The notes under the pieces: model-generated
Seen by the model: the letters and a program-made list of their open reading frames with translations, nothing else
The model's database searches: none
What the model was told of the DNA's origin: nothing
Shown: in pieces, positions 57,316-64,000 of the stretch
Layout: each line of letters starts with the position of its first letter
Numbering within the stretch: position 1 is the first letter of the stretch
Assembly (NCBI RefSeq): GCF_014651715.1
Contig: NZ_BMXK01000007.1
Location: 62,001-126,000, forward strand
DNA: 64,000 nt
Source of the DNA: Zhihengliuella salsuginis
Lineage (GTDB): Bacteria > Actinomycetota > Actinomycetes > Actinomycetales > Micrococcaceae
Direction of reading: 5' to 3'
Made by a program: the position numbers and the translations under genes

Positions 57316-57780
57316 GTGAACCTACGCCCCGTGGAGCCAGCGGATCTCGACTGGTTTTTTGAGCACCAGCAGGACCCCGAGGCCAACATCATGGCAGGAT
57401 TTACCGCCAAGAACCCGTCCGACCGCGGCGTCTTCGACCACCACTGGTCGTCCATGCTGTCCGACCCCGACGTCACGGTGCGCACCATCGAGCACGACGG
57501 CAAGGTCGTCGGATCCGTGATGGCCTACCCGAACGACGGGTACCCCGAGATCAGCTTCTGGACCGAGAAGGCCTACTGGAGCCAGGGCGTGACCACGAGC
57601 GCAGTGGACGCGTTCCTCGCGGAGTTCACTCAGCGCCCCATCCGCGCGCGCGTCGTCACGGACAACATCGGCTCGCAGAAGGTGCTCGAACGCCGCGGCT
57701 TCGTGGTCGTCGGCGAGGCGGACGGCTTCGCCAACGCACGCGCCGCCGTCGTGAAGGAACTCATCATGGAGCTCTCCTAG
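57316..57780 (+). CDS. GNAT-family N-acetyltransferase
   Basis: A 154-residue RimJ/RimL-like acetyltransferase starting at GTG 57316 behind AGAGGAA. MNLRPVEPADLDWFFEHQQDPEANIMAGF is the usual N-terminus; ISFWTEKAYWSQGVTTSAVDAFL is the acetyl-CoA loop region with Gln-Gly in place of the R/Q-x-x-G-x-G/A signature, and TDNIGSQKVLERRGFVVVGEA follows. Substrate unknown. The LacI gene starts 10 bp downstream so the two may be cotranscribed. Confidence 0.87.
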   Translation: MNLRPVEPADLDWFFEHQQDPEANIMAGFTAKNPSDRGVFDHHWSSMLSDPDVTVRTIEHDGKVVGSVMAYPNDGYPEISFWTEKAYWSQGVTTSAVDAFLAEFTQRPIRARVVTDNIGSQKVLERRGFVVVGEADGFANARAAVVKELIMELS

Positions 57781-57790
57781 GGAGCCCCAC

Positions 57791-58822
57791 GTGCCCAACC
57801 GACGCCCCACCGCCCAGGATGTGGCCAAGCATGCGGGAGCATCCCGCAGCGCCGTCTCCATGGTCATGAACGGCAACGCCGACGGCAACGTCTCGCCGGA
57901 CATGCAGGAACGCATCCGCCGGGCGGCCGCGGAGCTCGAGTACACGCCGCACCCGATCGCGTCCGGCCTGCGCCGCCAGCGCTCGCGGATGATCGGGATC
58001 GTGACCGACGAAGCCGCCTCGAGCCCCTTCGCGGGCCGCATGCTGGCCGGCGCGTCGCAGGCCGCCGCCGGGCACGGGTACCTGACGGTCATCGCCGACG
58101 CCGGCGGGCCGGCCGCCGACACCACCCACTTCATCGACGAGCTGCGCCGGCGGCGGGTCGACGGGCTCATCCTCGCCACCCAGTCGCTGCGGACCATCGT
58201 CGTCCCGGACGGCCTGCGCCTGCAGCCCTCCGTCCTGGCCAACTGCCGCGACGCCGCGGGAACGATGGGCGCGATCATCCCCGACGAGGTGCGCGGCGGC
58301 CGCGAAGCCACGGAGCACCTGATCTCCCTGGGACACCGGAGGATCGTCTGGATCGGCGGAGGCGTGGACGTCGACGCCCGCCCCGCCCGCATCCGCGGGT
58401 TCCAGGCGGCGCTGGCCGCAGCGGGGCTGCCGCCCGGTGAGGTCGTCGAGGCGGGGTGGGACATCGATGACGGATTCCGGGCCGCCGAGGCCCTGTTCGC
58501 TCCGGAGAACGGGCCGCGCCCCGACGCCGTGTTCTGCGCGAGCGACCGCGTCGCGACGGGGGCCCTGCTCGCGGCCCGGACCGCCGGCCTCGACGTCCCC
58601 GGCGACATCTCGATCATGGGCTACGACGACCAGCGCCACCTCGCCGACGCCACGGTCCCGGGCCTGACCACGATGGCCCTGCCGCACGAGGGCATGGGCC
58701 GTGTCGCCGCCGAGCGGATCATCGCCGCCCTCGACTCGAACGCGGAGATCGGTGCGGAGACCACGCTTCTGGAGTGCCCGCTCGTGGTCAGGGGCTCGAC
58801 GGGGCCCGCCGCCCGGGCCTGA
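57791..58822 (+). CDS. LacI-family transcriptional regulator
   Basis: A 343-residue repressor starting at GTG 57791 behind GGGAG. The N-terminal HTH is TAQDVAKHAGASRSAVSMVMNGNADGNVSPDMQERI; the hinge region ELEYTPHPIASGLRRQRSRMIGIV leads to a periplasmic-binding-like sensor domain ([40 protein letters not shown]). It converges on the fructosidase operon with 25 bp between stops. It probably senses a fructose-containing sugar or derivative and controls the promoter at 63492-63547. Confidence 0.92.
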   Translation: MPNRRPTAQDVAKHAGASRSAVSMVMNGNADGNVSPDMQERIRRAAAELEYTPHPIASGLRRQRSRMIGIVTDEAASSPFAGRMLAGASQAAAGHGYLTVIADAGGPAADTTHFIDELRRRRVDGLILATQSLRTIVVPDGLRLQPSVLANCRDAAGTMGAIIPDEVRGGREATEHLISLGHRRIVWIGGGVDVDARPARIRGFQAALAAAGLPPGEVVEAGWDIDDGFRAAEALFAPENGPRPDAVFCASDRVATGALLAARTAGLDVPGDISIMGYDDQRHLADATVPGLTTMALPHEGMGRVAAERIIAALDSNAEIGAETTLLECPLVVRGSTGPAARA

Positions 58823-58847
58823 CGAGCCGCGAACCGCCCCCTCCGAC

Positions 58848-60194
58848 TCAGTCCTCGGCGCGGTAGTCCACGGCCATCGCCTTCAGGGCCCAGACGTCGG
58901 CCGCGGCACCCGTGACACGCACCGCCCACGTCTCCCCCGCGACGGGGTAGGCGCGCACCGTGTGCGGCACACCGCCTTCCCGGAACGCCTCGACGATGCT
59001 GCGGTCGATGTAGACGCGGGCACCCGCGGCCGGCAGTTCCAGCACGGACCGCTCCCCCGCGTCCGAAACCAGCAGCACCTCGATCCCGGCGTCCGACCCC
59101 GCGCCCAAGCCCACGACGATTTCCGCCGGGTCGGGTACGGGATGGAGCGTGCCGGGCTCGAGCGTCGCGCGGTCCCCGCGCAGGGCCTCCAGCTCGGGCG
59201 CCGGCGCGACGACGAGACGCTCGGACTCCAGCCCTATCGTCCGGGGCAGCGTGAGCACCCCGGCCCAGCCGGACGCATCGGCGAACGATTCCTCGCGCCC
59301 CTCCCACGACCAGCCCCACAGCAGGACCCGGTCCTCGTCCACGAGCGCCTGCGGCGCGTAGAAGTCCGGCCCGGTGTCGGCCGGACCACCCGATGCGGCT
59401 GCGAACCGGACGGGCGCGCCGCTTTCGTCGGTGTCGATGTCGCCGACCAGCCAAGCGACGCTGTCGAGCCGGTGGCTGCCGCCCACCCACCGCCAGAGGG
59501 ACAGCAGCAGGACCCAGCGCCCATCGAGCCGGACCAGCTGCGGGCACTCCCAGATCTCGGCCTCGGCCAGCTGGCGCGCCACGGGGTCGCCCTGATCGAG
59601 GAAGCGGCCCAGGTACCGCCAGGTCGTCAGGTCCTCCGCGTCGTAGAGCAGCACGGCCGGATCGCCGCCGCGCGATCCCGCGCCTTGGAGGGCGTAGCGG
59701 CGGCCGCCGAACGTGAAGAGGAACGGGTCGCGCACGTCCGTGAACGATTCGCCCTCGGGCATGCCGGTGGCGGGGACGGGCTCCTTCTCCCACGTGTCGA
59801 GGCCGGCGTCGCTGCTGCGGGCGAGCAGGACGGAGGACGTGCCGCCCTCCTGGCGCACGCCCGTGTAGACGAGCGTGGGCGTGCCGCCGTCGTCGACCGC
59901 GACGCCGGACCAGCAGCCGAACGCGTCCTCGGCCCCGTCCTGCGGGACGATCGCGACCGGGTGCTCGCGCCAGGACACCAGGTCGGCGGAGCTCAGATGG
60001 GCCCACGCGATCCGGTGGTGCCGGGCCGAGTCCGGGTTGTACTGGCAGAAGACGTGGTAGCGGCCGTCGTGGCGGATGAGTCCGTTCGGGTCGTTGAGCC
60101 AGCCCGCCCGCGGCCGGGGGTGGATGACGGGCCGGATCGGGTCGGCGGGGCCGGCAGCGCTGCCGCGCCGGTTCTGGTCGGCCTGGGTGGTCAC
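58848..60194 (-). CDS. Glycoside hydrolase family 32 fructosidase (sucrose/levan hydrolase)
   Basis: A 448-residue beta-fructofuranosidase. Catalytic nucleophile Asp35 is in WLNDPNGL, the transition-state stabiliser Asp156 in FTDVRDPFLF, and the acid/base Glu216 in EIWECPQL, all expected in GH32. A C-terminal beta-sandwich follows. No signal peptide, so it acts in the cytosol on sugars imported by the adjoining ABC transporter. AAGGA six bases upstream favours GTG 60194; an ATG five codons earlier is possible. Confidence 0.93.
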   Translation of the reverse strand: MTTQADQNRRGSAAGPADPIRPVIHPRPRAGWLNDPNGLIRHDGRYHVFCQYNPDSARHHRIAWAHLSSADLVSWREHPVAIVPQDGAEDAFGCWSGVAVDDGGTPTLVYTGVRQEGGTSSVLLARSSDAGLDTWEKEPVPATGMPEGESFTDVRDPFLFTFGGRRYALQGAGSRGGDPAVLLYDAEDLTTWRYLGRFLDQGDPVARQLAEAEIWECPQLVRLDGRWVLLLSLWRWVGGSHRLDSVAWLVGDIDTDESGAPVRFAAASGGPADTGPDFYAPQALVDEDRVLLWGWSWEGREESFADASGWAGVLTLPRTIGLESERLVVAPAPELEALRGDRATLEPGTLHPVPDPAEIVVGLGAGSDAGIEVLLVSDAGERSVLELPAAGARVYIDRSIVEAFREGGVPHTVRAYPVAGETWAVRVTGAAADVWALKAMAVDYRAED

Positions 60195-60219
60195 AAGCTG
60201 TCCTTTCATGTGGGGTGGG

Positions 60220-61095
60220 CTACTTTCCGACGCCGGCGGTGAGGCCGGCCCGCAGGCTCCGCTGGCCGAAGAAGAACACGACCAGCGCGGGGAGCATGGA
60301 AAGGATCACGCCGGCGAGCACCACGGAGATGCTGCCGGTGCCCATGTTCCCCTGCAGGGACACGAGCCCGAGCGGCAGGGTGAAGTTCTCCTCGGAGATG
60401 GTGAGGATGAGCGGTCGGAAGAATTCGTTCCAGTGGTAGTTGAAGGCGAGGATGCCGACGATCGCCATCCCGGGCGTCGCCAGCGGCAGGTACACGGAGC
60501 GGAAGATCCGCCACTGGCTGGCGCCGTCGATCTCGGCCGCCTCGGCGAGCTCGGCCGGGACGCCCATGAAGTACTGGCGCATGAGGAACGTGCCGAACGC
60601 CGTCGGGATCGCCGGGATGATCAGAGCCAGGAGCGTGTCCGCCAGCCCCATGCCGCGGATGATCATGAACACGGGCACGATCGTGACCTGGACGGGGATC
60701 ATCATGGTGGCCAGGACGAGCCCGAAGAGAAGCCTGTTGCCCTTGAACTTCAGGCGCGCGAACGCGTAGCCGGCCATGGCCGCCGTGATCATCTGGCCCG
60801 CGGCGATGAATCCGGTCATCAACGCGGAGTTCACGACCAGCCGGATCATGTCGATCTGCGCGAAGACCTCGGAGTAGGAGGTGAAGTCCGGGTCCCAGGG
60901 GATGAACCGCGGGGGAAGGTCGAACGATTCCGAGGGGAGCCGCAGTGAGGTCGACAGGGTCCACATCACGGGTCCGAGCGTCAGCACGGCGGCGACCAGG
61001 AGCACCGCGAGCCGCCCGATGAAGGCGCCGGTGACGGGCCTGCGCACCTTCCGGCGCACCTGCGGAGAGGCGTTCTTCTCGATCTGGGTAGTCAT
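60220..61095 (-). CDS. Sugar ABC transporter permease (MalG type)
   Basis: A 291-residue permease with six hydrophobic segments. The EAA loop is ELAEAAEIDGASQWRIFRSVYLPLA near residue 190, which docks the ATPase. It lies 25 bp upstream of the fructosidase gene and 7 bp downstream of the other permease gene. MalG-type partner of the permease at 61103. Substrate is inferred from the GH32 gene to be a fructosyl sugar. Confidence 0.92.
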   Translation of the reverse strand: MTTQIEKNASPQVRRKVRRPVTGAFIGRLAVLLVAAVLTLGPVMWTLSTSLRLPSESFDLPPRFIPWDPDFTSYSEVFAQIDMIRLVVNSALMTGFIAAGQMITAAMAGYAFARLKFKGNRLLFGLVLATMMIPVQVTIVPVFMIIRGMGLADTLLALIIPAIPTAFGTFLMRQYFMGVPAELAEAAEIDGASQWRIFRSVYLPLATPGMAIVGILAFNYHWNEFFRPLILTISEENFTLPLGLVSLQGNMGTGSISVVLAGVILSMLPALVVFFFGQRSLRAGLTAGVGK

Positions 61096-61102
61096 GCGAG
61101 CC

Positions 61103-62062
61103 TCACTGGTAGAAGACGAATCGACGGCTGAGCTGGAACTGCACGTAAGTCACGGCCATGATGAGCAGCATCAGGACCAGGCCGATCGCCGACGCGCGGC
61201 CGAACTCGAGCTGCTCGAAGGCCGACTCGAAGACGACCATCACGGCACTGCGGGTGGAGTCGCCCGGGCCGCCGCGTGTCAGCACGTACGGCTGGTCGAA
61301 GACCTGCAGTGCCGTGATCACGGCCATGACGGAGGCGACCAGCGTGGTGGGGCTCAGCAGGGGCATGGTCACGTTCATGAACTTCTTGATCCCGGAGGCT
61401 CCGTCCAGTTCCGCCGCCTCGTAGACATCCTTGGGAATATTGCCCAGTCCGCCGACGAAGAGCAGGAAGGAGAACCCGAAGTTCTGCCACACGTAGACGA
61501 TGATGACGACGGCGGCCGCACCAGCCGGCGTCGTGAGCCACGGCACGGGGGCCATGCCCACCAGGCCGATGAGCCAGTTCACGACGCCGAACTGCTCGTT
61601 GAACAGGTAGCCCATGAAGATGGACACCGACGCGGCGGAGAGCACCAGCGGGAAGAAGAACGTGGACCGGAAGAAGACCCGGAGCCAGTCGGGCATCCTC
61701 TCCTGGATCATGCTGGCCAGCACCAGGGCGATGCTCAGCTGGAGCGTCACCGCGACGACGACGAACACGATGGTGTTCAGGAAGCTGACGCGCACCGTCG
61801 GGTCCAGTGCGATGTCGGCGAAGTTCGCGAGGCCGACGAACTCGGGCCGGGAGATGATGTCCCAGCGGAAGAAGGCCAGCAGGAGCGAGCCGATGATCGG
61901 CACGATGGTGAAGATGCCCATGCCGACGATCGTGGGTGCCAGCAGCACCCAGGCGAACAGGTTCTTCTTCCGTCGGCCGCGCGGTGCGGGTTTCCGCCGG
62001 ACGCCGACTGGGGAGGTCCCGGAGCTCCCTGCGGCGATCCGGTCGGTGGTCGTGTCGCTCAT
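61103..62062 (-). CDS. Sugar ABC transporter permease (MalF type)
   Basis: A 319-residue permease with a polar N-terminus of about 30 residues (DRIAAGSSGTSPVGVRRKPAPRGRRKK) and six hydrophobic segments. The EAA loop is DVYEAAELDGASGIKKFMNVTMPLLSP near residue 210. Its start overlaps the binding protein stop by 4 bp (ATGA). It pairs with the MalG-type permease. Confidence 0.92.
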   Translation of the reverse strand: MSDTTTDRIAAGSSGTSPVGVRRKPAPRGRRKKNLFAWVLLAPTIVGMGIFTIVPIIGSLLLAFFRWDIISRPEFVGLANFADIALDPTVRVSFLNTIVFVVVAVTLQLSIALVLASMIQERMPDWLRVFFRSTFFFPLVLSAASVSIFMGYLFNEQFGVVNWLIGLVGMAPVPWLTTPAGAAAVVIIVYVWQNFGFSFLLFVGGLGNIPKDVYEAAELDGASGIKKFMNVTMPLLSPTTLVASVMAVITALQVFDQPYVLTRGGPGDSTRSAVMVVFESAFEQLEFGRASAIGLVLMLLIMAVTYVQFQLSRRFVFYQ

Positions 62063-63483
62063 CGGCTGCTCCCGAGGACTAGGTTGAGGTCGCGGTCCAG
62101 GTTCTGCAGCGCGGCGCGCGTCTGCCGCGAGGAACCGCTCACCGCATTGGTGACGTTCTTGATCAGGGCGTTCTCCACCGCCGCCTGCTCCGGCGGCGCG
62201 GGGATCGGGCCCGACGACGGGAAGCGGTCCAGGGTCTCGTAGAAGACCTGCCAGTTATTGGGCCCGGTCTCCGCGTAGAACGACGCGTTGACCATCGACC
62301 GGCGGGTCGGCGTCGTCGTCGGAGCCGGCATCGCCATCTCCATCGACTCGCGCCGGGCGGAGAACTTCAGCCATTCCCACGCCGCGTCCTTGTTCTGAGC
62401 CGTGCGCATGATCGCGTACCCGGCCGTGCCGAACTGGTGGCGCTGGGTGCGGTTGCGCGGGAAGAACTGGACGTCGAAGTCGTCGCTCCCCATGCCCGCC
62501 TCGTGCAGGCCCTGCGCCCAGTAGCCTCCGGCCGGCGTCGCACCGACACGGCCGCTGGAGAAGAGGCCGACGAGCGAATTGCCGCCCCCTCCCTCCGGGC
62601 GGACGCCGAGGCCTTCGTCCACAAGCTCGCGCATGTAGTCGAAGGATTCGAAGACGCGCTCGTCGAGGGCGTTGGATCCGTCCCAGATGAAGCCGCCACC
62701 GCGGGTGGAGCGGGCCGGATCATCGGGGTAGAAACCGTCCCACAGCCAGTCGCCGCCCGGCGCCTTGCGCTCGGTCAGGAACGAGGTGTCGTTGTTGTAG
62801 AGCCACGGCACGATGCCTCCGAACAGGCGGTTGGTCCAGTAGAACGGCGTGAAGCCGGCTCCCTGGGACTTCTTCATCGCCCGGAGCATCTCGGTGAAGT
62901 CGTCCTGGGTCCAGTCGTCCGCCGGGCGATCCAGGCCGGCCTCGTGCAGCGTGCTGGTGTTCAGATACATGTCCGCGGCGTTCCAATCGATGGGCAGTTG
63001 GAAGAGGCTGCCCTGGTACATGAACGCCTCGACGAGGCTCGGGTGCACGTCGTCGAAGTACTCCCGCAGCTCGTCCGCGTCGCGACGGATGTAGTCGTCG
63101 AGGGGCTCGGCCAGCTTCTCGGCGAAAAGCTGCGCGCCTTCCGTCGCCACGTAGACGATGTCCGGCGGACTCCCTGCGGCCACCATGGTGAGGATCTTCG
63201 CGAAGAAGTCCTTCCAGTCGGCGCCCTGGATGGCCTGGATGTGGACGTCGATTTCGGGGAACTCGCGGTGGAACTCCTCGGCCAGTCCGCGGCGCCCTTC
63301 GGCGTCGGCACTGTTGCCCAGGATGGCGATGGTGAGCCCCTCGGCCTTGCGGCCGGGAATGTCGCTCCCGGTCAGCCGCGGCCAGGCCCCGATCGTGACC
63401 CCGGCCAGCCCGAGGCCGCCCAGCGTCAACGCGCTGCGCCGGGTGAGCGTTCTGGCGGTCGATCCGCCGATCAGTTGTTTCAT
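62059..63483 (-). CDS. Sugar ABC transporter substrate-binding protein, Tat-type signal
   Basis: A 474-residue extracytoplasmic solute-binding protein (family 1). The N-terminus MKQLIGGSTARTLTRRSALTLGGLGLAGVTIGAW carries a twin arginine before a hydrophobic stretch, a Tat-like signal, and no lipobox cysteine is evident. The mature protein shows AEEFHREFPEIDVHIQAI and VYVATEGAQLFAEKLAEPLDDYI. It begins the fructosidase operon under a sigma-70-like promoter and LacI-type operator. The lack of lipidation is unusual for a Gram-positive binding protein. Confidence 0.9.
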   Translation of the reverse strand: MKQLIGGSTARTLTRRSALTLGGLGLAGVTIGAWPRLTGSDIPGRKAEGLTIAILGNSADAEGRRGLAEEFHREFPEIDVHIQAIQGADWKDFFAKILTMVAAGSPPDIVYVATEGAQLFAEKLAEPLDDYIRRDADELREYFDDVHPSLVEAFMYQGSLFQLPIDWNAADMYLNTSTLHEAGLDRPADDWTQDDFTEMLRAMKKSQGAGFTPFYWTNRLFGGIVPWLYNNDTSFLTERKAPGGDWLWDGFYPDDPARSTRGGGFIWDGSNALDERVFESFDYMRELVDEGLGVRPEGGGGNSLVGLFSSGRVGATPAGGYWAQGLHEAGMGSDDFDVQFFPRNRTQRHQFGTAGYAIMRTAQNKDAAWEWLKFSARRESMEMAMPAPTTTPTRRSMVNASFYAETGPNNWQVFYETLDRFPSSGPIPAPPEQAAVENALIKNVTNAVSGSSRQTRAALQNLDRDLNLVLGSSR

Positions 63484-63491
63484 GGTCCCTT

Positions 63492-63547
63492 CCTAACACG
63501 TGTCAGGTCTGGCCATAAAGGTAGCCTCGGCACCTCGATGGTGTCAA
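63492..63547 (-). promoter_or_regulatory. Promoter and LacI-type operator of the fructosidase ABC operon
   Basis: On the minus strand a perfect TTGACA (63547-63542) is followed after 18 bp by TACCTT (63523-63518). Just downstream CCTAACACGTGTCAGG (63492-63507) is a near-perfect palindrome around ACACGTGT, overlapping the expected start of transcription. This is the site and shape expected for LacI-family repression. AAGGGA then precedes the ATG at 63483. Confidence 0.75.
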
Positions 63548-63596
63548 GCATCACACCACAGCCTCGTGCCGCCCGGTACGGACCGGGACAAGGAAA

Positions 63597-63636
63597 GCGG
63601 CTGCGGCCGGCCACTTGCGTGGCCGGCCGCAGCCGC
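63597..63636 (-). terminator. Strong terminator after the ABC ATPase gene
   Basis: A perfect 18-bp GC-rich stem (63597-63614 pairing with 63619-63636) with a TTGC loop lies 25 bp downstream of the ATPase gene stop and upstream of the sugar operon promoter. Confidence 0.85.
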
Positions 63637-63661
63637 TCGACGTGCTGGTCGGATCTGGTTT

Positions 63662-64000
63662 CTAGACCAGCAGCTGACCGCCGGGGATCGCGTCCAGGAG
63701 GTTGGACGTGTACTCCGTCTGCGGAGTCGCGAAGATGTCGTCCGTCTTGCCGGATTCGACCAGCTGCCCGTCCTTCATGACCACGACGTCGTCGGCGATC
63801 TGGCGGACCACGGCGAGGTCGTGGGTGATGAACAGGTAGCTCAGCCCCAGCTCCGCCTGCAGCTTGTTCAACAGCTCGAGGACCTGGGCCTGCACCAGCA
63901 CGTCGAGGGCCGAGACGGCCTCGTCGCAGATGATGACCTCCGGCTCGAGCGCCAGTGCGCGCGCGATCGCGATGCGCTGGCGCTGCCCGCCCGAGAGCTC
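63662..64000 (-). CDS. Oligopeptide/nickel-type ABC transporter ATP-binding protein, C-terminal part
   Basis: The last 112 residues of an ABC ATPase; the gene runs off the window. The visible part starts [19 protein letters not shown] (signature motif), then Walker [18 protein letters not shown], the D-loop and [19 protein letters not shown] with the switch histidine. It ends [19 protein letters not shown], the tail of DppD/DppF/OppF-type ATPases, often of fused two-domain proteins. It is not part of the sugar operon, since an 18-bp terminator and promoter separate them. Confidence 0.9.
   Translation of the reverse strand, partial: ELSGGQRQRIAIARALALEPEVIICDEAVSALDVLVQAQVLELLNKLQAELGLSYLFITHDLAVVRQIADDVVVMKDGQLVESGKTDDIFATPQTEYTSNLLDAIPGGQLLV

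Overview
This is a GC-rich actinobacterial chromosome segment with many GTG starts and densely overlapping genes. The core gene order (proS, rimP, nusA, ylxR, infB, rbfA, truB, ribF, rpsO, pnp, M16 peptidase, dapB; and GNAT, ispG, site-2 protease, dxr) is that of Actinobacteria. The overall look fits Micrococcales, probably an Arthrobacter-like Micrococcaceae, but no marker here fixes the genus. I saw no rRNA, tRNA or CRISPR array.

Layout. 1-910: the 5' part of a UvrA-like ATPase gene and a small membrane protein gene. 930-1688: dapB. 1699-7629: a molybdenum cofactor block (moaE, mog/moaB, moaC, moeA, modB, modA on the minus strand; moaA, moaD divergent) that sits between dapB and its usual neighbour, the M16 peptidase gene. 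7705-9201: a sodium/alanine-type symporter. 9308-23010: the minus-strand translation and RNA-processing string from the M16 peptidase back to rimP, with a methyltransferase and two small membrane proteins interspersed. 23159-28610: a ferritin-like DUF4439 protein, a TSUP permease, proS, a BenE transporter and a small membrane protein.

28677-31256 is an apparently intact IS21-family element whose right end cuts into an AraC/GyrI-type regulator gene. The rest of that gene is not on the other side and no target duplication is visible. 31913-41246 is a defence island of lower and uneven GC. On the minus strand hsdM, hsdS, an Mrr-like endonuclease, a membrane-anchored NERD-domain protein and hsdR form one type I restriction-modification operon carrying two extra nuclease-family genes. 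Divergent from hsdM is a two-gene module of a helix-turn-helix protein and a PIN-domain protein. A perfect 18-bp palindrome lies in the shared promoter gap. The PIN gene stop overlaps the stop of the flanking GNAT gene, so the island abuts the core without spacer.

41243-48768 returns to core genes (GNAT, ispG, site-2 protease, dxr) with a YciI-like protein and two Gfo/Idh/MocA oxidoreductases inserted. 49340-50226 is an ohrR-ohr peroxide-defence pair with a readable promoter/operator. 50271-56479 is a leucine/isovalerate catabolic operon (carboxyltransferase, biotin carboxylase, acyl-CoA dehydrogenase, MaoC hydratase, CitE-type lyase) facing a TetR regulator across inverted repeats. 57316-63483 holds a GNAT protein, a LacI regulator and a convergent sugar ABC transporter plus GH32 fructosidase operon with a clear sigma-70-like promoter and LacI-type operator. 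The window ends in the 3' part of an oligopeptide-type ABC ATPase gene preceding a perfect 18-bp terminator stem.

The strongest candidates for something undescribed are the hsdM-hsdS-mrr-NERD-hsdR operon and its apparent regulatory coupling to the HTH-PIN module.
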